Origin: Bog-159 sp035602155
GTDB lineage: Bacteria > Acidobacteriota > Terriglobia > Bryobacterales > Bryobacteraceae
Direction: 5' to 3'
Assembly (NCBI GenBank): GCA_035602155.1
Contig: DATNMW010000096.1
Coordinates: forward strand, 42,848-106,847
DNA length: 64,000 bases
This document shows positions 18,340 through 28,756 of the stretch, piece after piece (position 1 is the first letter of the stretch; the number at the start of each line of letters is the position of its first letter). The notes beneath the pieces were generated by a model. It did not search any database. It was not told the DNA's origin and saw only the letters and a list, made by a program, of their open reading frames with translations. The position numbers and the translations under genes were made by a program.

Positions 18340-18411
18340 TCACACTCTGCGAATGAGCCACACAACCAACACAATCACAATAACAGTTCCGAGCAATCCT
18401 AAGCCGAGCAT
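18340..18411 (-). CDS. 23-residue single-helix membrane peptide
   Basis: On the minus strand AAGGAG lies seven bases before the ATG at 18411. The ORF starts MLGLGLLGTVIVIVLVVWLI and ends in two arginines and a valine before TGA. The hydrophobic run with a positively charged C-terminus is that of a single-pass membrane micropeptide. An earlier ATG five bases upstream is out of frame and ends after five codons. Small membrane proteins of this style are common and poorly annotated; no function can be assigned. Confidence 0.5.
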   Translation of the reverse strand: MLGLGLLGTVIVIVLVVWLIRRV

Positions 18412-18775
18412 TTCATTTCTCCTTTGAGTTCGCTCTAACGAGCCCGCCTGGCGCGCATCGTGCGTCAGTCTCTATTGCACGGCTCGCACCAACGTCCTTT
18501 TCCGTTGAGCCGATTCGCCCACCGGCGAGTTGCGGACTCGGTTTGGAAGGAGCGAGGCCCTCTGGTGGTAACGACGTGCGGTCAAGTGACCGCAGGCGGT
18601 CAGAAACCCCAGCGTGTACATTTAGGTGTGGTCGCCAACCATTTCGTCCGGAGCCGGGCATGCTACTAGCGCCGCGATTGCCGGAGCATCGTGGTACGGC
18701 GATACACGCTGAAGGAGCTCGTCAAGCCGGGACGAAACGGCATCACAGATGCAGGTGGGGCGCATAGGAGATTTT
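18412..18775. other. Intergenic stretch without recognised gene
   Basis: Nothing recognisable beyond the ribosome site of the PRC-barrel gene at 18766-18770. Confidence 0.5.
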
Positions 18776-19213
18776 ATGGAACAACAAGGTAAGATTACCA
18801 AGACAGATCCTGACAAGCGCTATCGCCGTGTGCTGGCCGCGAGCACGCTGACAGGCGACTCCGTGCAGAACTCATCCGGAGAGACCCTCGGAAAAGTAGA
18901 CGAGATCATGATCGACATCGGCTCCGGCAAGGTGGCCTATGCCGTCCTGTCCTTCGGCGGATTCCTCGGTATGGGCAACAAGCTGTTCGCGCTGCCTTGG
19001 TCCACTCTCAGAGTTGACGAGGACCAGAAACACTTCATTCTCGATGTCGACAAGGCGAAGCTGGAGCATGCTCCGGGATTCGATAAAGAGCATTGGCCGG
19101 ACATGTTGGATACCACCTGGCGCAACGGAATCTTCAGCTACTATGGCGCGAAACCCTATTGGGAGGGTCATGAGGAGCCGGCAGCCCTCCGGCGTGCCGG
19201 TGGCGGGTCGTAA
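18776..19213 (+). CDS. PRC-barrel domain protein
   Basis: A 145-residue soluble protein. ATG at 18776 follows TAGGAG at 18765-18770; an upstream GTG-type extension has no such site. LAASTLTGDSVQNSSGETLG and KVDEIMIDIGSGKVAYAVLS form the PRC-barrel, and LPWSTLRVDEDQKHFILDVD completes it. The C-terminus carries aromatic-rich YYGAKPYWEGHEE, often seen in stress-associated PRC-barrel proteins. The domain is known from the photosynthetic reaction-centre H subunit and RimM, but stand-alone members have no proven function. Confidence 0.87.
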   Translation: MEQQGKITKTDPDKRYRRVLAASTLTGDSVQNSSGETLGKVDEIMIDIGSGKVAYAVLSFGGFLGMGNKLFALPWSTLRVDEDQKHFILDVDKAKLEHAPGFDKEHWPDMLDTTWRNGIFSYYGAKPYWEGHEEPAALRRAGGGS

Positions 19214-19236
19214 CGGGTCATAGTGGAGGTGGCCCC

Positions 19237-19265
19237 CCGCGACCGGTCGCCAAACCCGGTCGCGG
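19237..19265 (+). terminator. Hairpin after the PRC-barrel gene
   Basis: Perfect 10-bp arms CCGCGACCGG (19237-19246) and CCGGTCGCGG (19256-19265), 24 bases past the stop codon. There is no T-run, so a factor-dependent terminator or a simple repeat is possible. Confidence 0.45.
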
Positions 19266-19480
19266 CAAGTCCGCCGAGTTGCTTTCCGGGTGGCATCACG
19301 GGTATCGGGTTACACCGGCGGAGGCAGACCTGCATCAAAGGCCTGCCTTCGCTTCCTCACGTAACCAGCATCGCCAAAGCGGCCGCGCAGGTCCATTCCC
19401 GCACCTTCGCTCCCAGCGAGCTCGTCCGCCCGCCGGCGCTGGACAGGGAACAGCCAAAGTAGCGCCCGAGAACCAGGCTT

Positions 19481-19503
19481 ATCGCTATTCAAATAGCGAT
19501 TTT
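19481..19503. terminator. Bidirectional terminator-like hairpin
   Basis: ATCGCTATT (19481-19489) pairs perfectly with AATAGCGAT (19492-19500) across a two-base loop and is followed by TTT. It lies between two convergent genes, just past the 3' end of the minus-strand nucleoside-hydrolase-like gene. Confidence 0.5.
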
Positions 19504-19516
19504 GCGGGCTGTCCGG

Positions 19517-20470
19517 CTACTGCGCCGCATCCTTCTTCTTCTCTTCTTCCTTCTTATCGTCTTTCTTTTCGTCCTTCTTATCGTCGACCGGATGCCGCGG
19601 CTTGCGCGCGACGGGCTTCGCACTCGCCATCTCGACGTATGTCCGCAGAATGCGATCCTTCTGCTCCGGATCGAAAATCAACTCGCGGCGATTGCCGCTG
19701 CCCGAGAGCTTGAAGTAGCCGTCATTGGGATGCACGGCGTAAAGCATCGCGGCCATCGCCCATGACGGCGCATCATACGGCATCGGCCGGTAGGCGCGGT
19801 AAGCATCCGCCACTGGATGCCCGCCGGCATACCCGAAATCCTTCTCGATGCTGTCCCCCGGAAACAGCAGCGCCTCGCCAATCTCGCGTCCCGCCGTCAC
19901 AATCGGCGTTGGCCACGCCGCAAATACTTTTTGGGCCGCTGCGGTGTCCGCTTGCATGCCGGATTCCGCCACGCAAAGCAGCCGCACCTTGCGGGCAACC
20001 CAATCCTTCGCGCCATACATGTCCAGCAACTTTGCCAGATCGGTGGCAGGACCGCTGAGCACCACGGCCGCATTCTGATCGTACTGCGCCATCAGCACAT
20101 TGCGGATCAGCGTGGCGCCGTCGGCGGTATCGTCGATGCTCTTGATTGAATTCGGGTTCGACGCGTTGCCAGCCACCTTGCCGAACATCGCCGATGCGGC
20201 AGGCGCCTTCCCATCCGCCAACCCGATCGGCATGAAGTGCATGAACATGGCCGCCGGACCGGTGGTGGCGCTGGCATAGAAGCGGCCCACTGCATCGCAG
20301 AATTGCGCCGCCTGCAGATCCGCGCTGCTCACGCAAATTGCCGCGATGCGCGCCTGGTCCTTGCCGTCGAACCCATGCAGCATCGCCAGGGCCAGCACGT
20401 CGTCGATGCGGCCCATGGCGGAATCGAATACGATGCCTACGGGCGGTTTGGCCGCTATCGGAAACTGCAT
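19517..20470 (-). CDS. Nucleoside-hydrolase-like protein with charged tail
   Basis: A 317-residue protein resembling inosine-uridine nucleoside hydrolases: VGIVFDSAMGRIDDVLALAM at the start, AAVVLSGPATDLAKLL in the middle and a conserved late Asp in EKDFGYAGGHPV. The family calcium site is DxDxGxDD; here it reads DSAMGRIDD, so the second aspartate is missing and activity is doubtful. The last 22 residues are an almost pure Lys/Asp/Glu tail. It is the third gene of a tight minus-strand operon, one base after the DUF1552 stop, so a role with those exported proteins is likely but unknown. Confidence 0.7.
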   Translation of the reverse strand: MQFPIAAKPPVGIVFDSAMGRIDDVLALAMLHGFDGKDQARIAAICVSSADLQAAQFCDAVGRFYASATTGPAAMFMHFMPIGLADGKAPAASAMFGKVAGNASNPNSIKSIDDTADGATLIRNVLMAQYDQNAAVVLSGPATDLAKLLDMYGAKDWVARKVRLLCVAESGMQADTAAAQKVFAAWPTPIVTAGREIGEALLFPGDSIEKDFGYAGGHPVADAYRAYRPMPYDAPSWAMAAMLYAVHPNDGYFKLSGSGNRRELIFDPEQKDRILRTYVEMASAKPVARKPRHPVDDKKDEKKDDKKEEEKKKDAAQ

Positions 20471-20471
20471 G

Positions 20472-21812
20472 TCAGGTCAGATCCAGCGCGTCCAGGCGTC
20501 CGGTCGAGTCGCCGAAATGCTCGACGTGCACGCCCATGCGGTCCATCATCGCCAGGTAGAGATTGCACATGGGGGTTTCTTTCCGGTAGACGATTCGCCG
20601 CCCGGATTTGAAGTGGCTGCCGCCGCGCCCGGCGATCAGGGTTGGCAGATCCTCGTGCAGGTGGCGGTTGCCGTCCGAAAGCCCCGCGCCATAGACGATC
20701 ATGCAATTGTCCAGCAGCGAGCCATCGCCCTCCCGGATCGTCCGCATTTTCGCGATCCAGGCGGCGAACTGCCGCACGTGATAGGAGTTGATCTGGGTCA
20801 CCTTCTCGATCAGGTCCGGCTGGTTGCGGTGATGCGTCAACGGGTGATGGCCGTCGGGAATGTCGATCTCGCGGTAGGGCCGCGAGGTGCCTTCATGGGT
20901 GACCAGGAATGTGATCACGCGCGTCAGGTCCGACTGGAAGGCCACGGTCATCATGTCGGTCATCAGCTTGAAGTGCTCGGCGAAATCCGCGGGAACGCCG
21001 TAGGGCTTCTCCATGTGCGGATCGATTTGCGCGTTGGCCTTCTCGGTTTTCTCGATCTGGCGCTCAATCTCGCGGATCGACGAAAGATATTCGTCGAGTT
21101 TGCGGCGGTCGGTGGGACCCAGTCTCGTCTCCAGCTTGCGCGTGTCGTCGCTGACGAAGTCCAGAATGCTGCGGCGATACAGATTTTCGCGCGCGCGGGC
21201 AGCGGGCGTCAGCGCCATGCCATTGCCGAACAGCCGTTCGAAAAGCGCGCGCGGGTCGAGCACCGGCGGCAGTGGCTGGGTCTCGCTCTTCCACGCCAGA
21301 TTGTTGGTGTAAGCGCAGGAATAACCCGAGTCGCAATCGCCGGCTTGCCGCGCATCCTCCATGCCCAGTTCGAGCGAAGGGAAGCGCGTGGCTTTGCCCA
21401 CTTGATTCGCCACGATCTGGTCGAACGACACGCCGGCTTTGATATCGATGACGGTCTTGCGCGGCTGCACGCCGGTCAGGTATGAGGCGCAGCAGCGGCC
21501 ATGATCGCCCGCACCGTCGAGCAAAGCGCGCCCGGTGTTGTGAGTCAGGTTGCCGAACAGCGTGATGTCCTCGCGGTACGGCTCGAGCGGCTTCAGGATG
21601 CGCGGCAATTCGCCCAGCTTGCCTTCATAATCCGGATTCCAACCGTTCATCATGATGCCGTTGGGCACGTAGACGAAGGCCATTCGGACGGGAGGCTTTG
21701 AAGTTGTGGCGGCGGCCAGCGCCGGCGCCATCGCATCCAGGAACGGCAGCGCGACGGCCGTGCCCATCCCGCGCAGGAACGATCTTCTGGGCAGAGCCTT
21801 CTTGGTAATCAT
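20472..21812 (-). CDS. DUF1552 protein, Tat-exported
   Basis: A 446-residue protein with a twin-arginine signal (PRRSFLRGMGTAVALPFLDA). DUF1552 features include FVYVPNGIMMNGWNPDYEGK, LFGNLTHNTGRALLDGAGDH and CCASYLTGVQPRKT. DUF1552 genes almost always follow DUF1592-type cytochrome genes in Planctomycetes and Acidobacteriota, as here with an ATGA overlap (21809-21812). The family is related in fold to sulfatase/alkaline-phosphatase-like DUF1501 proteins. Its substrate is unknown, though it is inferred to act in the periplasm with the upstream multidomain cytochrome. Confidence 0.93.
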   Translation of the reverse strand: MITKKALPRRSFLRGMGTAVALPFLDAMAPALAAATTSKPPVRMAFVYVPNGIMMNGWNPDYEGKLGELPRILKPLEPYREDITLFGNLTHNTGRALLDGAGDHGRCCASYLTGVQPRKTVIDIKAGVSFDQIVANQVGKATRFPSLELGMEDARQAGDCDSGYSCAYTNNLAWKSETQPLPPVLDPRALFERLFGNGMALTPAARARENLYRRSILDFVSDDTRKLETRLGPTDRRKLDEYLSSIREIERQIEKTEKANAQIDPHMEKPYGVPADFAEHFKLMTDMMTVAFQSDLTRVITFLVTHEGTSRPYREIDIPDGHHPLTHHRNQPDLIEKVTQINSYHVRQFAAWIAKMRTIREGDGSLLDNCMIVYGAGLSDGNRHLHEDLPTLIAGRGGSHFKSGRRIVYRKETPMCNLYLAMMDRMGVHVEHFGDSTGRLDALDLT

Positions 21813-24121
21813 CGTTGAGCTACCTCTCTGGGCTTGGTATCCTTGCTCGCATCGCCCCGGCCCATTTGGAACGGAGCGCTATGTACAATTTCAAAAATCA
21901 GCGATTGAAAATGATAGCCGGAAGCCGCCATATCGCGGTTGATGCCATCCACCGTGCGCCGGTCGTACGGCTGCAACCCGCGACCCAGCGCATAGGTCAG
22001 CATCTTTTCCGTCAGGCACCGGGAAAACTGCGGCAACCCCGCCATCAGCAGTGCGCGCATCTCATCCGGCGTCTTAAACGACTTGCCGCTGGGCAGCGTG
22101 CCGCTCGCATCCACCGGGAACTTGCCGTCCATGGTGCGCCATTTTCCAATAGCGTTGTAGTTCTCCAGGCCGAACCCCAGCGGGTCCATCTTGTTGTGGC
22201 ATGAGGAGCACATGGGATCGGCGCGATGCTTCTCCATCTGCTGCCGCAAGGACATCAGCGTGCCCACCGCGCTTTCATCCAGCGCCGGCACGTCCGGAGG
22301 AGGCGGCGGAATCTCGGATCCCAGGATATTGTTCAGCACATACTTGCCGCGCAGCACCACGGATGTGCGCGTGGGGTAGCTCGAAACGGTCAACACGCTC
22401 GCCTGGCTCAGCAGCCCGCCGCGCTGCCCTGTGGTCAGCTCCACGCGACGGAAATCCGGCCCCGTCACGCCGGGGATGCCATAAAATTTGGCCAGCCGAG
22501 CGTTCAGGAAAGTATACTTGGCGTCGATGAAATCGGAAAGCGGACGATCCTCGCGCAGCACATATTCGAAGAACATGCGCGTCTCGCTCTTCATGGCGTC
22601 GCGCAATTCCGGCCCCCATTCGGGGAATTTGTCCGGATCCGGCTTCACCACATCGAGATTGCGGATCTCCAGCCACTGGCCGGCGAAATTGCTCGCCAGC
22701 GCGGCCGAGCGCTTGTCCGCCATCATGCGCTTCACCTGCCCGTCCAGCACCGCCGAATCGTGCAGTTTGCCGGATTCGGCGAGGCCCAGCAGCTCGTCGT
22801 CCGGCATCGAACTCCATAGGAAATAGCTCAGCCGCGATGCCATCTCCACGTCCGCAATCCGGTGTACGTCTTGCGCGTCGGTGGGGTTGGGATCGTGTTC
22901 GATGCGGAACAGGAACTGCGGCGTCACCAGCATGGCTTCGATCGCCAGTTGGATGCCTTGCTCCGTGGTCTCGCCGCGCGAACGGGCCAGAGCCACGAAC
23001 TTCAGCAGCGAGGCAACTTCGGCGCGGGTCGCGGGCCGCCGGTAAGCGCGGTGCGCCAGCGCGGTGACGATCTTCTCCACGCACGCCTGCCCGGACTTGG
23101 GATCGCAAATCAGAATCTTCTTGCGGCTCGCGCGCTCGACGTCCGTAGGGTATGGCCCCACGAACACCATCGAATTCAGATACTTGTTCTTCTTGTTGCT
23201 GTAAGCGTCCTTGTCGGACAGGGTCTTCACGAAGTCGTCGTCGATGAAGCCCGCGCGGAAGACATGGTCGCCGGAGGGCAGGTACATGCGCACCTCGGCT
23301 TCCGAATACGGCTCGAAATATACGAGCTTCGACGGCTTGGTCTCGACCGGCATCGTCTTCATCAACGTGCCGTCCATCCAGAACCCAAGCGTCACCGGCT
23401 TGGAGTCCGCGTTGCGTTCGCCGGGCATCCCGAAACGGATCACGTAATCGCCGTCCCATTCCACGCGATGCGAAGCTTCGATGGTGCTTCGGTCCAGGCG
23501 CTGGATAGTCTTGTCTTTCGAGTGGTATTGTACTTCGAGCGGCTTCTTCGGCAGCGGATCGGCCCCCATGGCGCGCGAGGCTATGACTTCGGCGGCGTCC
23601 ACGTAATTCTCCATCAGCACCGGAGAAATGGTCAGTACGTCCGCGATGTTATCGAAACCGTAGCCGGAGTCGTCCGTGGGGAAGTTCTTATCGGCGCGGA
23701 AATCCACGGCCAGCAGATCGCGAACGGTGTTCGAATATTCGCTGCGGTTCAGGCGGCGCGCGGTGACGTGCCCAGGGTCCGGTTTGATATTGCGGTCGGC
23801 CTTCTCGAATTCACCCTCCACGTAGTGGATCAGCGCCTGCATCTGCGCCTCGGGCGGGCGCGGAATGCCTTTAGGCGGCATCTCGCCGCCGCGCAACTTG
23901 TCGAGAATCGTCTCCCAACCGTCGCGGTAATTCGCGATCGAATCCTGCGACATTAACAGCTTGACGTTCAGGCCCCCGGACGACAGCTTGTCGTTGTGGC
24001 ATAGGGCGCAGGTCTTGGAAAGCACCGGCTTCACGGCCGAATCGAAATCGGCTGGCGGGGCATCCGCGGCGCGCAATGAACCGGCGAGGGCTAACGCAGT
24101 CGCAATGATCCGTAGTCTCAG
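21809..24121 (-). CDS. DUF1592/1588/1585/1587/1595 multidomain c-type cytochrome
   Basis: A large exported protein with a planctomycete-type cytochrome module first (CALCHND heme motif) and then the DUF1587, DUF1595, DUF1592, DUF1588 and DUF1585 series. Recognisable pieces are ARRLNRSEYSNTVRDLL, LSYFLWSSMPDDELL, CSSCHNKMDPLGFGLENY (second heme-type site) and LLTYALGRGL-like LTYALGRGLQPYDRR. I extend the start to a CTG codon at 24119-24121. It has GGGGAGG eight bases upstream (24130-24136), and reading from it supplies a signal peptide LRLRIIATALALAGSLRA that is absent if translation begins at the TTG at 24076. First gene of the operon. Confidence 0.9.
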   Translation of the reverse strand: MRLRIIATALALAGSLRAADAPPADFDSAVKPVLSKTCALCHNDKLSSGGLNVKLLMSQDSIANYRDGWETILDKLRGGEMPPKGIPRPPEAQMQALIHYVEGEFEKADRNIKPDPGHVTARRLNRSEYSNTVRDLLAVDFRADKNFPTDDSGYGFDNIADVLTISPVLMENYVDAAEVIASRAMGADPLPKKPLEVQYHSKDKTIQRLDRSTIEASHRVEWDGDYVIRFGMPGERNADSKPVTLGFWMDGTLMKTMPVETKPSKLVYFEPYSEAEVRMYLPSGDHVFRAGFIDDDFVKTLSDKDAYSNKKNKYLNSMVFVGPYPTDVERASRKKILICDPKSGQACVEKIVTALAHRAYRRPATRAEVASLLKFVALARSRGETTEQGIQLAIEAMLVTPQFLFRIEHDPNPTDAQDVHRIADVEMASRLSYFLWSSMPDDELLGLAESGKLHDSAVLDGQVKRMMADKRSAALASNFAGQWLEIRNLDVVKPDPDKFPEWGPELRDAMKSETRMFFEYVLREDRPLSDFIDAKYTFLNARLAKFYGIPGVTGPDFRRVELTTGQRGGLLSQASVLTVSSYPTRTSVVLRGKYVLNNILGSEIPPPPPDVPALDESAVGTLMSLRQQMEKHRADPMCSSCHNKMDPLGFGLENYNAIGKWRTMDGKFPVDASGTLPSGKSFKTPDEMRALLMAGLPQFSRCLTEKMLTYALGRGLQPYDRRTVDGINRDMAASGYHFQSLIFEIVHSAPFQMGRGDASKDTKPREVAQR

Positions 24122-24129
24122 TGGCAGTG

Positions 24130-24136
24130 CCTCCCC
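24130..24136 (-). promoter_or_regulatory. Shine-Dalgarno site supporting a CTG start
   Basis: GGGGAGG on the minus strand, eight bases before CTG at 24121. No ATG, GTG or TTG downstream would retain the export signal that a heme-c protein needs. Confidence 0.6.
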
Positions 24137-24173
24137 GGTTCCGAATGGCTTATTGTTTTATAATACCTCTGAA

Positions 24174-25013
24174 ATGGCGTTTGAATTCGAGTCGCGGTTA
24201 CCCCGGCGGCGTTTTCTGGCAGCCGCGGCTGCGGCGCTGGCGTTGCCCCGGTTGCGCGCCCAGCAGGAGCCCGCCGCCTACGGCCTCACGGCGGTGCTGG
24301 ATGGCAGCGGCATGGTGCGCATTGCCGCGGGCGAGTTCCGGATGGGATCGGCCAGCGGCGAAGCCGATGAGTCGCCCGTGCATCGCGTGCGCATCAGCCA
24401 GGATTTCGAGATCGGCAAATTCGAAGTTTCGCAAGCGCAGTGGGAAACGGTAATGCTCGACCCGCACGCCAAAGCCGGAGCCGTACGGGCTACGCCGGGA
24501 GGCGCCACCGTGGGCAGCAATCCCAGCCACTTCAAAGGCGCGTCGCTGCCGGTGGAGAGCGTCTCGTGGGACGACATCCAGGTGTTTCTCGCGCGGCTCA
24601 ACGCGCGCGATCGCGACCACACGTACCGGCTGCCCACGGAGGCCGAGTGGGAATACGCCTGCAAGGACGATTCAGTTGGCTTGGCCGAGCGGGCGTGGTA
24701 TAAGGACAATTCCGGGGACAGCACACAGCCGGTCGGCGGCAAACAGCCCAACGCGCGCGGCCTGTACGATACCTTGGGCAACGTGGCGGAGTGGGTGCAG
24801 GATTGGTATGGCCTGAATTACTACGCGGAGAGCCCGGCGTCCGACCCGCACGGGCCCGCTTCAGGATCGTATCGCGTCTTTCGCGGAGGGAGTTGGCTGG
24901 ATCCCGCCAAGTACTGCCGCGTCACGGCGCGCAACTTCGAGTTCCCCGTGAGCCGGCTGCATAATGTGGGCTTCCGGGTAGTGAGGATTTTGGCCGCCGA
25001 TGAACGCCGATAA
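24174..25013 (+). CDS. Formylglycine-generating-enzyme/SUMF1-like protein, Tat-exported
   Basis: From the ATG at 24174 the protein is 279 residues and begins with a twin-arginine signal (PRRRFLAAAAAALALPRLRA). The FGE-sulfatase fold is clear: GEFRMGSASGEADESPVHRV, KFEVSQAQWETVM, YRLPTEAEWEYACKD, NVAEWVQDWYG and FRGGSWLDP then HNVGFRVVR. The paired cysteines of true formylglycine-generating enzymes are not evident at the expected site, so it may be a structural or metal-binding relative rather than a sulfatase activator. Its last codons (AADERR) come from a short repeat shared with 26282-26316. Confidence 0.88.
   Translation: MAFEFESRLPRRRFLAAAAAALALPRLRAQQEPAAYGLTAVLDGSGMVRIAAGEFRMGSASGEADESPVHRVRISQDFEIGKFEVSQAQWETVMLDPHAKAGAVRATPGGATVGSNPSHFKGASLPVESVSWDDIQVFLARLNARDRDHTYRLPTEAEWEYACKDDSVGLAERAWYKDNSGDSTQPVGGKQPNARGLYDTLGNVAEWVQDWYGLNYYAESPASDPHGPASGSYRVFRGGSWLDPAKYCRVTARNFEFPVSRLHNVGFRVVRILAADERR
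24988..25013 (+). repeat. Short dispersed repeat TTTGGCCGCCGAT..., copy 1
   Basis: TTTGGCCGCCGATGAACG and then CCGATAA recurs at 26282-26316 with an extra seven bases. It supplies the C-terminal codons of one gene here and precedes the start codon of another there, so it may be a mobile short repeat. Confidence 0.6.
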
Positions 25014-25028
25014 AACGTCAGGCTTGAA

Positions 25029-26276
25029 ATGATCAAATTCTCGGTATTGGTGCCTATTTCGATGGCTGCGATGTGGGCGCAAACGCATCCTCTTCAGGCT
25101 ATCGTGGAAGCGGCGCGGAGCGACCCGCCCGCGCTAAAGGCATTGCTCGCCACAGACTTCCCCAACCTGAAAAATCAGGGCACGGCGCTCGTGTGGGGAC
25201 AGGATTTCCTGTTCATCGCGGAGACCGCCAAAGAGCCGGCTATATCGATTGATGCACAACCGCTCGCCGCGATGGCGCGCTTGCCGGACTCCGGATATTG
25301 GTATCGCCTGGTAAAGATGCGCACCGGCGTGACGCATTCCTACGAGTTCCACGCCGACGGCAAAACGCTGTTTCCCAGGCGCGACGTGGCCGGATACAAC
25401 CCGGATTCCTATCCGAAGCCCGGCGTCCCGAAGGGCACGCTCTCCGGGAAACATACGATTGCGAGCAAGATCTACGAAGGCTCCACTGCCGACTACTGGG
25501 TTTACGTGTCGCCCGGAGTTGACCCCGCGCAACCGGCGCCGTTGATGGTCTGGCAGGATGGGCAGGGCCTCGTGAACGGCGACCTGTCTGCCTTGCGCAT
25601 GTTCACCGTTACCGAGAACTTGGTGGCGCAGAAGCTGATCCCTCCCATGATCCACGTGATGATCTCGCCGGGAACCGGGCCGCGCATGCGCAGCGTGCAA
25701 TACGATACGGTGTCGGATCGGTTCGGCCGCTATCTGCTGGAAGAGGTGCTGCCGGAGGTCGAGAAGACTTATAAACTGCGCGCGGACGGTTATTCGCGCG
25801 GCATCGCGGGCGAGTCTTCGGGGGCTATTTGCGCGCTCAATGTGGCATGGCATTTCCCGGAGAAATTCAGCCGCGTACATTCGACCATCGGCAGCTATAC
25901 GGCGCTGCAATGGCATCCGGAAGAAAATTTGGATGGCGCGAACGTCTATCCGTTCCTGATTCGCAAGACGCCGCGGAAGAACATCCGGATCTGGCAGAGC
26001 GACGGGATGGACGACATCGAGAATCAATTCGGAAGCTGGCCGTTGCAGGCGGTCGAGCTGGCTAATTCGCTGAAGATGCAGGCCTACGATTTCCACTTTC
26101 GTTTTGGCGAGGCGGCCCATAATAGCGCGCAGGCCGCGCTGGATCTGCCCGAATCGCTGGCGTGGCTTTGGCGCGATTACGATGCGGCGAAGACGGAACA
26201 GACTTACGAGATGGACCCGGCTGAACGCGACAAGCCGCTGTATCGCATCCGCATCGTTAATCGCGACGCTTGGTAA
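25029..26276 (+). CDS. Secreted putative esterase (Fes/IroE-type alpha/beta hydrolase)
   Basis: A 415-residue protein with an N-terminal export signal (LVPISMAAMWAQ). The catalytic fold begins with DYWVYVSPGVDPAQPAPLMV and WQDGQGLV. The nucleophile elbow GIAGESSGAICAL holds the serine in GESSG, followed by YPFLIRKTPRKNIRIWQSDG and a late histidine in GEAAHNSAQ. The layout is that of enterochelin-esterase-like hydrolases, which in soil bacteria cleave feruloyl or other esters. It lies 15 bases after the SUMF1-like gene on the same strand. Confidence 0.83.
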   Translation: MIKFSVLVPISMAAMWAQTHPLQAIVEAARSDPPALKALLATDFPNLKNQGTALVWGQDFLFIAETAKEPAISIDAQPLAAMARLPDSGYWYRLVKMRTGVTHSYEFHADGKTLFPRRDVAGYNPDSYPKPGVPKGTLSGKHTIASKIYEGSTADYWVYVSPGVDPAQPAPLMVWQDGQGLVNGDLSALRMFTVTENLVAQKLIPPMIHVMISPGTGPRMRSVQYDTVSDRFGRYLLEEVLPEVEKTYKLRADGYSRGIAGESSGAICALNVAWHFPEKFSRVHSTIGSYTALQWHPEENLDGANVYPFLIRKTPRKNIRIWQSDGMDDIENQFGSWPLQAVELANSLKMQAYDFHFRFGEAAHNSAQAALDLPESLAWLWRDYDAAKTEQTYEMDPAERDKPLYRIRIVNRDAW

Positions 26277-26281
26277 AGGCA

Positions 26282-26316
26282 TTTGGCCGCCGATCAACGC
26301 AGATGAACGCCGATAA
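26282..26316 (+). repeat. Short dispersed repeat TTTGGCCGCCGAT..., copy 2
   Basis: Second copy of the motif at 24988-25013, with GATGAACGCCGATAA at its end. The start codon of the next gene lies inside it. Confidence 0.6.
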
Positions 26317-26994
26317 GACCATCGACCTGAATTGCGACTTGGGCGAACTGGCGGATGCGGCGCTTGAAGAAGCGTTGATGGCGCATATCACATCGGCCAA
26401 CGTGGCTTGCGGCGGACATGCGGGCGATCCTGCCACCATGCGGCGAACCGTGGAGATGTCGCGGAACCACGGCGTCGCGGTGGGCGCGCACCCGAGTTAT
26501 CCGGATCGCGCCAACTTCGGACGGGTGGAGATGGCTCTATCGGCGGAACAGATCGCGCAGACCGTGTACGGGCAGATCGGCGCGCTGGCCGCCATCGCCG
26601 GCGATCTTACGCACGTGAAGCCGCACGGCGCGTTATACAACGTTGCGGCGAAGAATCCGGATGTGGCGCGCGCCATTGGCGAGGGCGTGCTCCGGTTCGG
26701 AGGCCGGGATCTGGTGCTGGTGGGGCTGGCCGGGTCCGCGATGCTGGACGTCTGGCGCGAAATGGGTTTTCGCGTGGCGGCCGAAGGGTTCGCGGACCGC
26801 CGCTATGAGCCAGACGGCAGCCTGCGGTCGCGCAAATACGCCGATGCTTTGATTACCGATCCGCTCGATGCGGCCGCCCAAGCATTGCGTTTGGCCAGCG
26901 AAGGTATCGTGCAGACGATTTGCGTTCACAGCGACACGCCGGGGTCTGTCGATATCGCAGCAGCGGTGGCCCGGGCGCTGCGCAGCGCCGGCGC

Positions 26995-26998
<4 letters not shown>
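26303..26998 (+). CDS. pxpA: 5-oxoprolinase subunit A (LamB/YcsF family)
   Basis: A 231-residue protein with TIDLNCDLGELADAALEEAL, SANVACGGHAGDPATMRRTV, GVAVGAHPSYPDRANFGR and LTHVKPHGALYN, all hallmarks of the family. PxpA acts with PxpB and PxpC in ATP-dependent opening of 5-oxoproline to glutamate. The B and C subunits are not in the window, so they must be elsewhere or the role is different. I start at ATG 26303; the longer frame from 26270 is mostly repeat sequence. Its end overlaps the convergent isomerase-like gene by four bases. Confidence 0.93.
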
Positions 26999-28425
<1,427 letters not shown>

Positions 28426-28481
28426 GCTGGCGCCCCGCGCGGTAACGCAAACAGTGTATTCTCAAGGAAGGAGCGCAGGTC

Positions 28482-28756
28482 ATGGCAACCGCAACTCTGG
28501 ACTGGTCCCAATGCCCCGCCGTAGAAGCGTACCGGGACGGTTGAGTGGAGCATGGGTGTTTCGCGATACCCGTATGCCCGTCTCCGCCGTATTTCAAAAC
28601 CTTGAAGCCGGAGCCACCATCGAAGAAATCATCGAGCAGTTCGACATCACGCGGGAACAGATTAATGCGGTACTTGAATTTGCCGCACGTAGCCTTGACC
28701 CGCTTCCCTTCGCCATCCCTGCCGCCGACACTCCCGCGGATGCGCACACTTTTTGA
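28482..28756 (+). pseudogene. DUF433 antitoxin-type protein with frameshift
   Basis: ATG at 28482 follows AAGGAAGGAG. The first frame reads MATATLDWSQCPAVEAYRDG and stops. Deleting one base near 28525 is enough to explain the break, because the second frame continues with VPGRLSGAWVFRDTRMPVSA, GATIEEIIEQFDITREQINA and VLEFAARSLD, the full DUF433 winged-helix pattern. DUF433 proteins are usually the antitoxin of DUF5615 toxins. A sequencing error is a possible alternative to decay. Confidence 0.8.

Noticed and set aside
22862..23956. 364-residue plus-strand frame opposite the DUF1592 gene
   Set aside because: Antisense shadow; the minus strand carries clear heme and DUF signatures.
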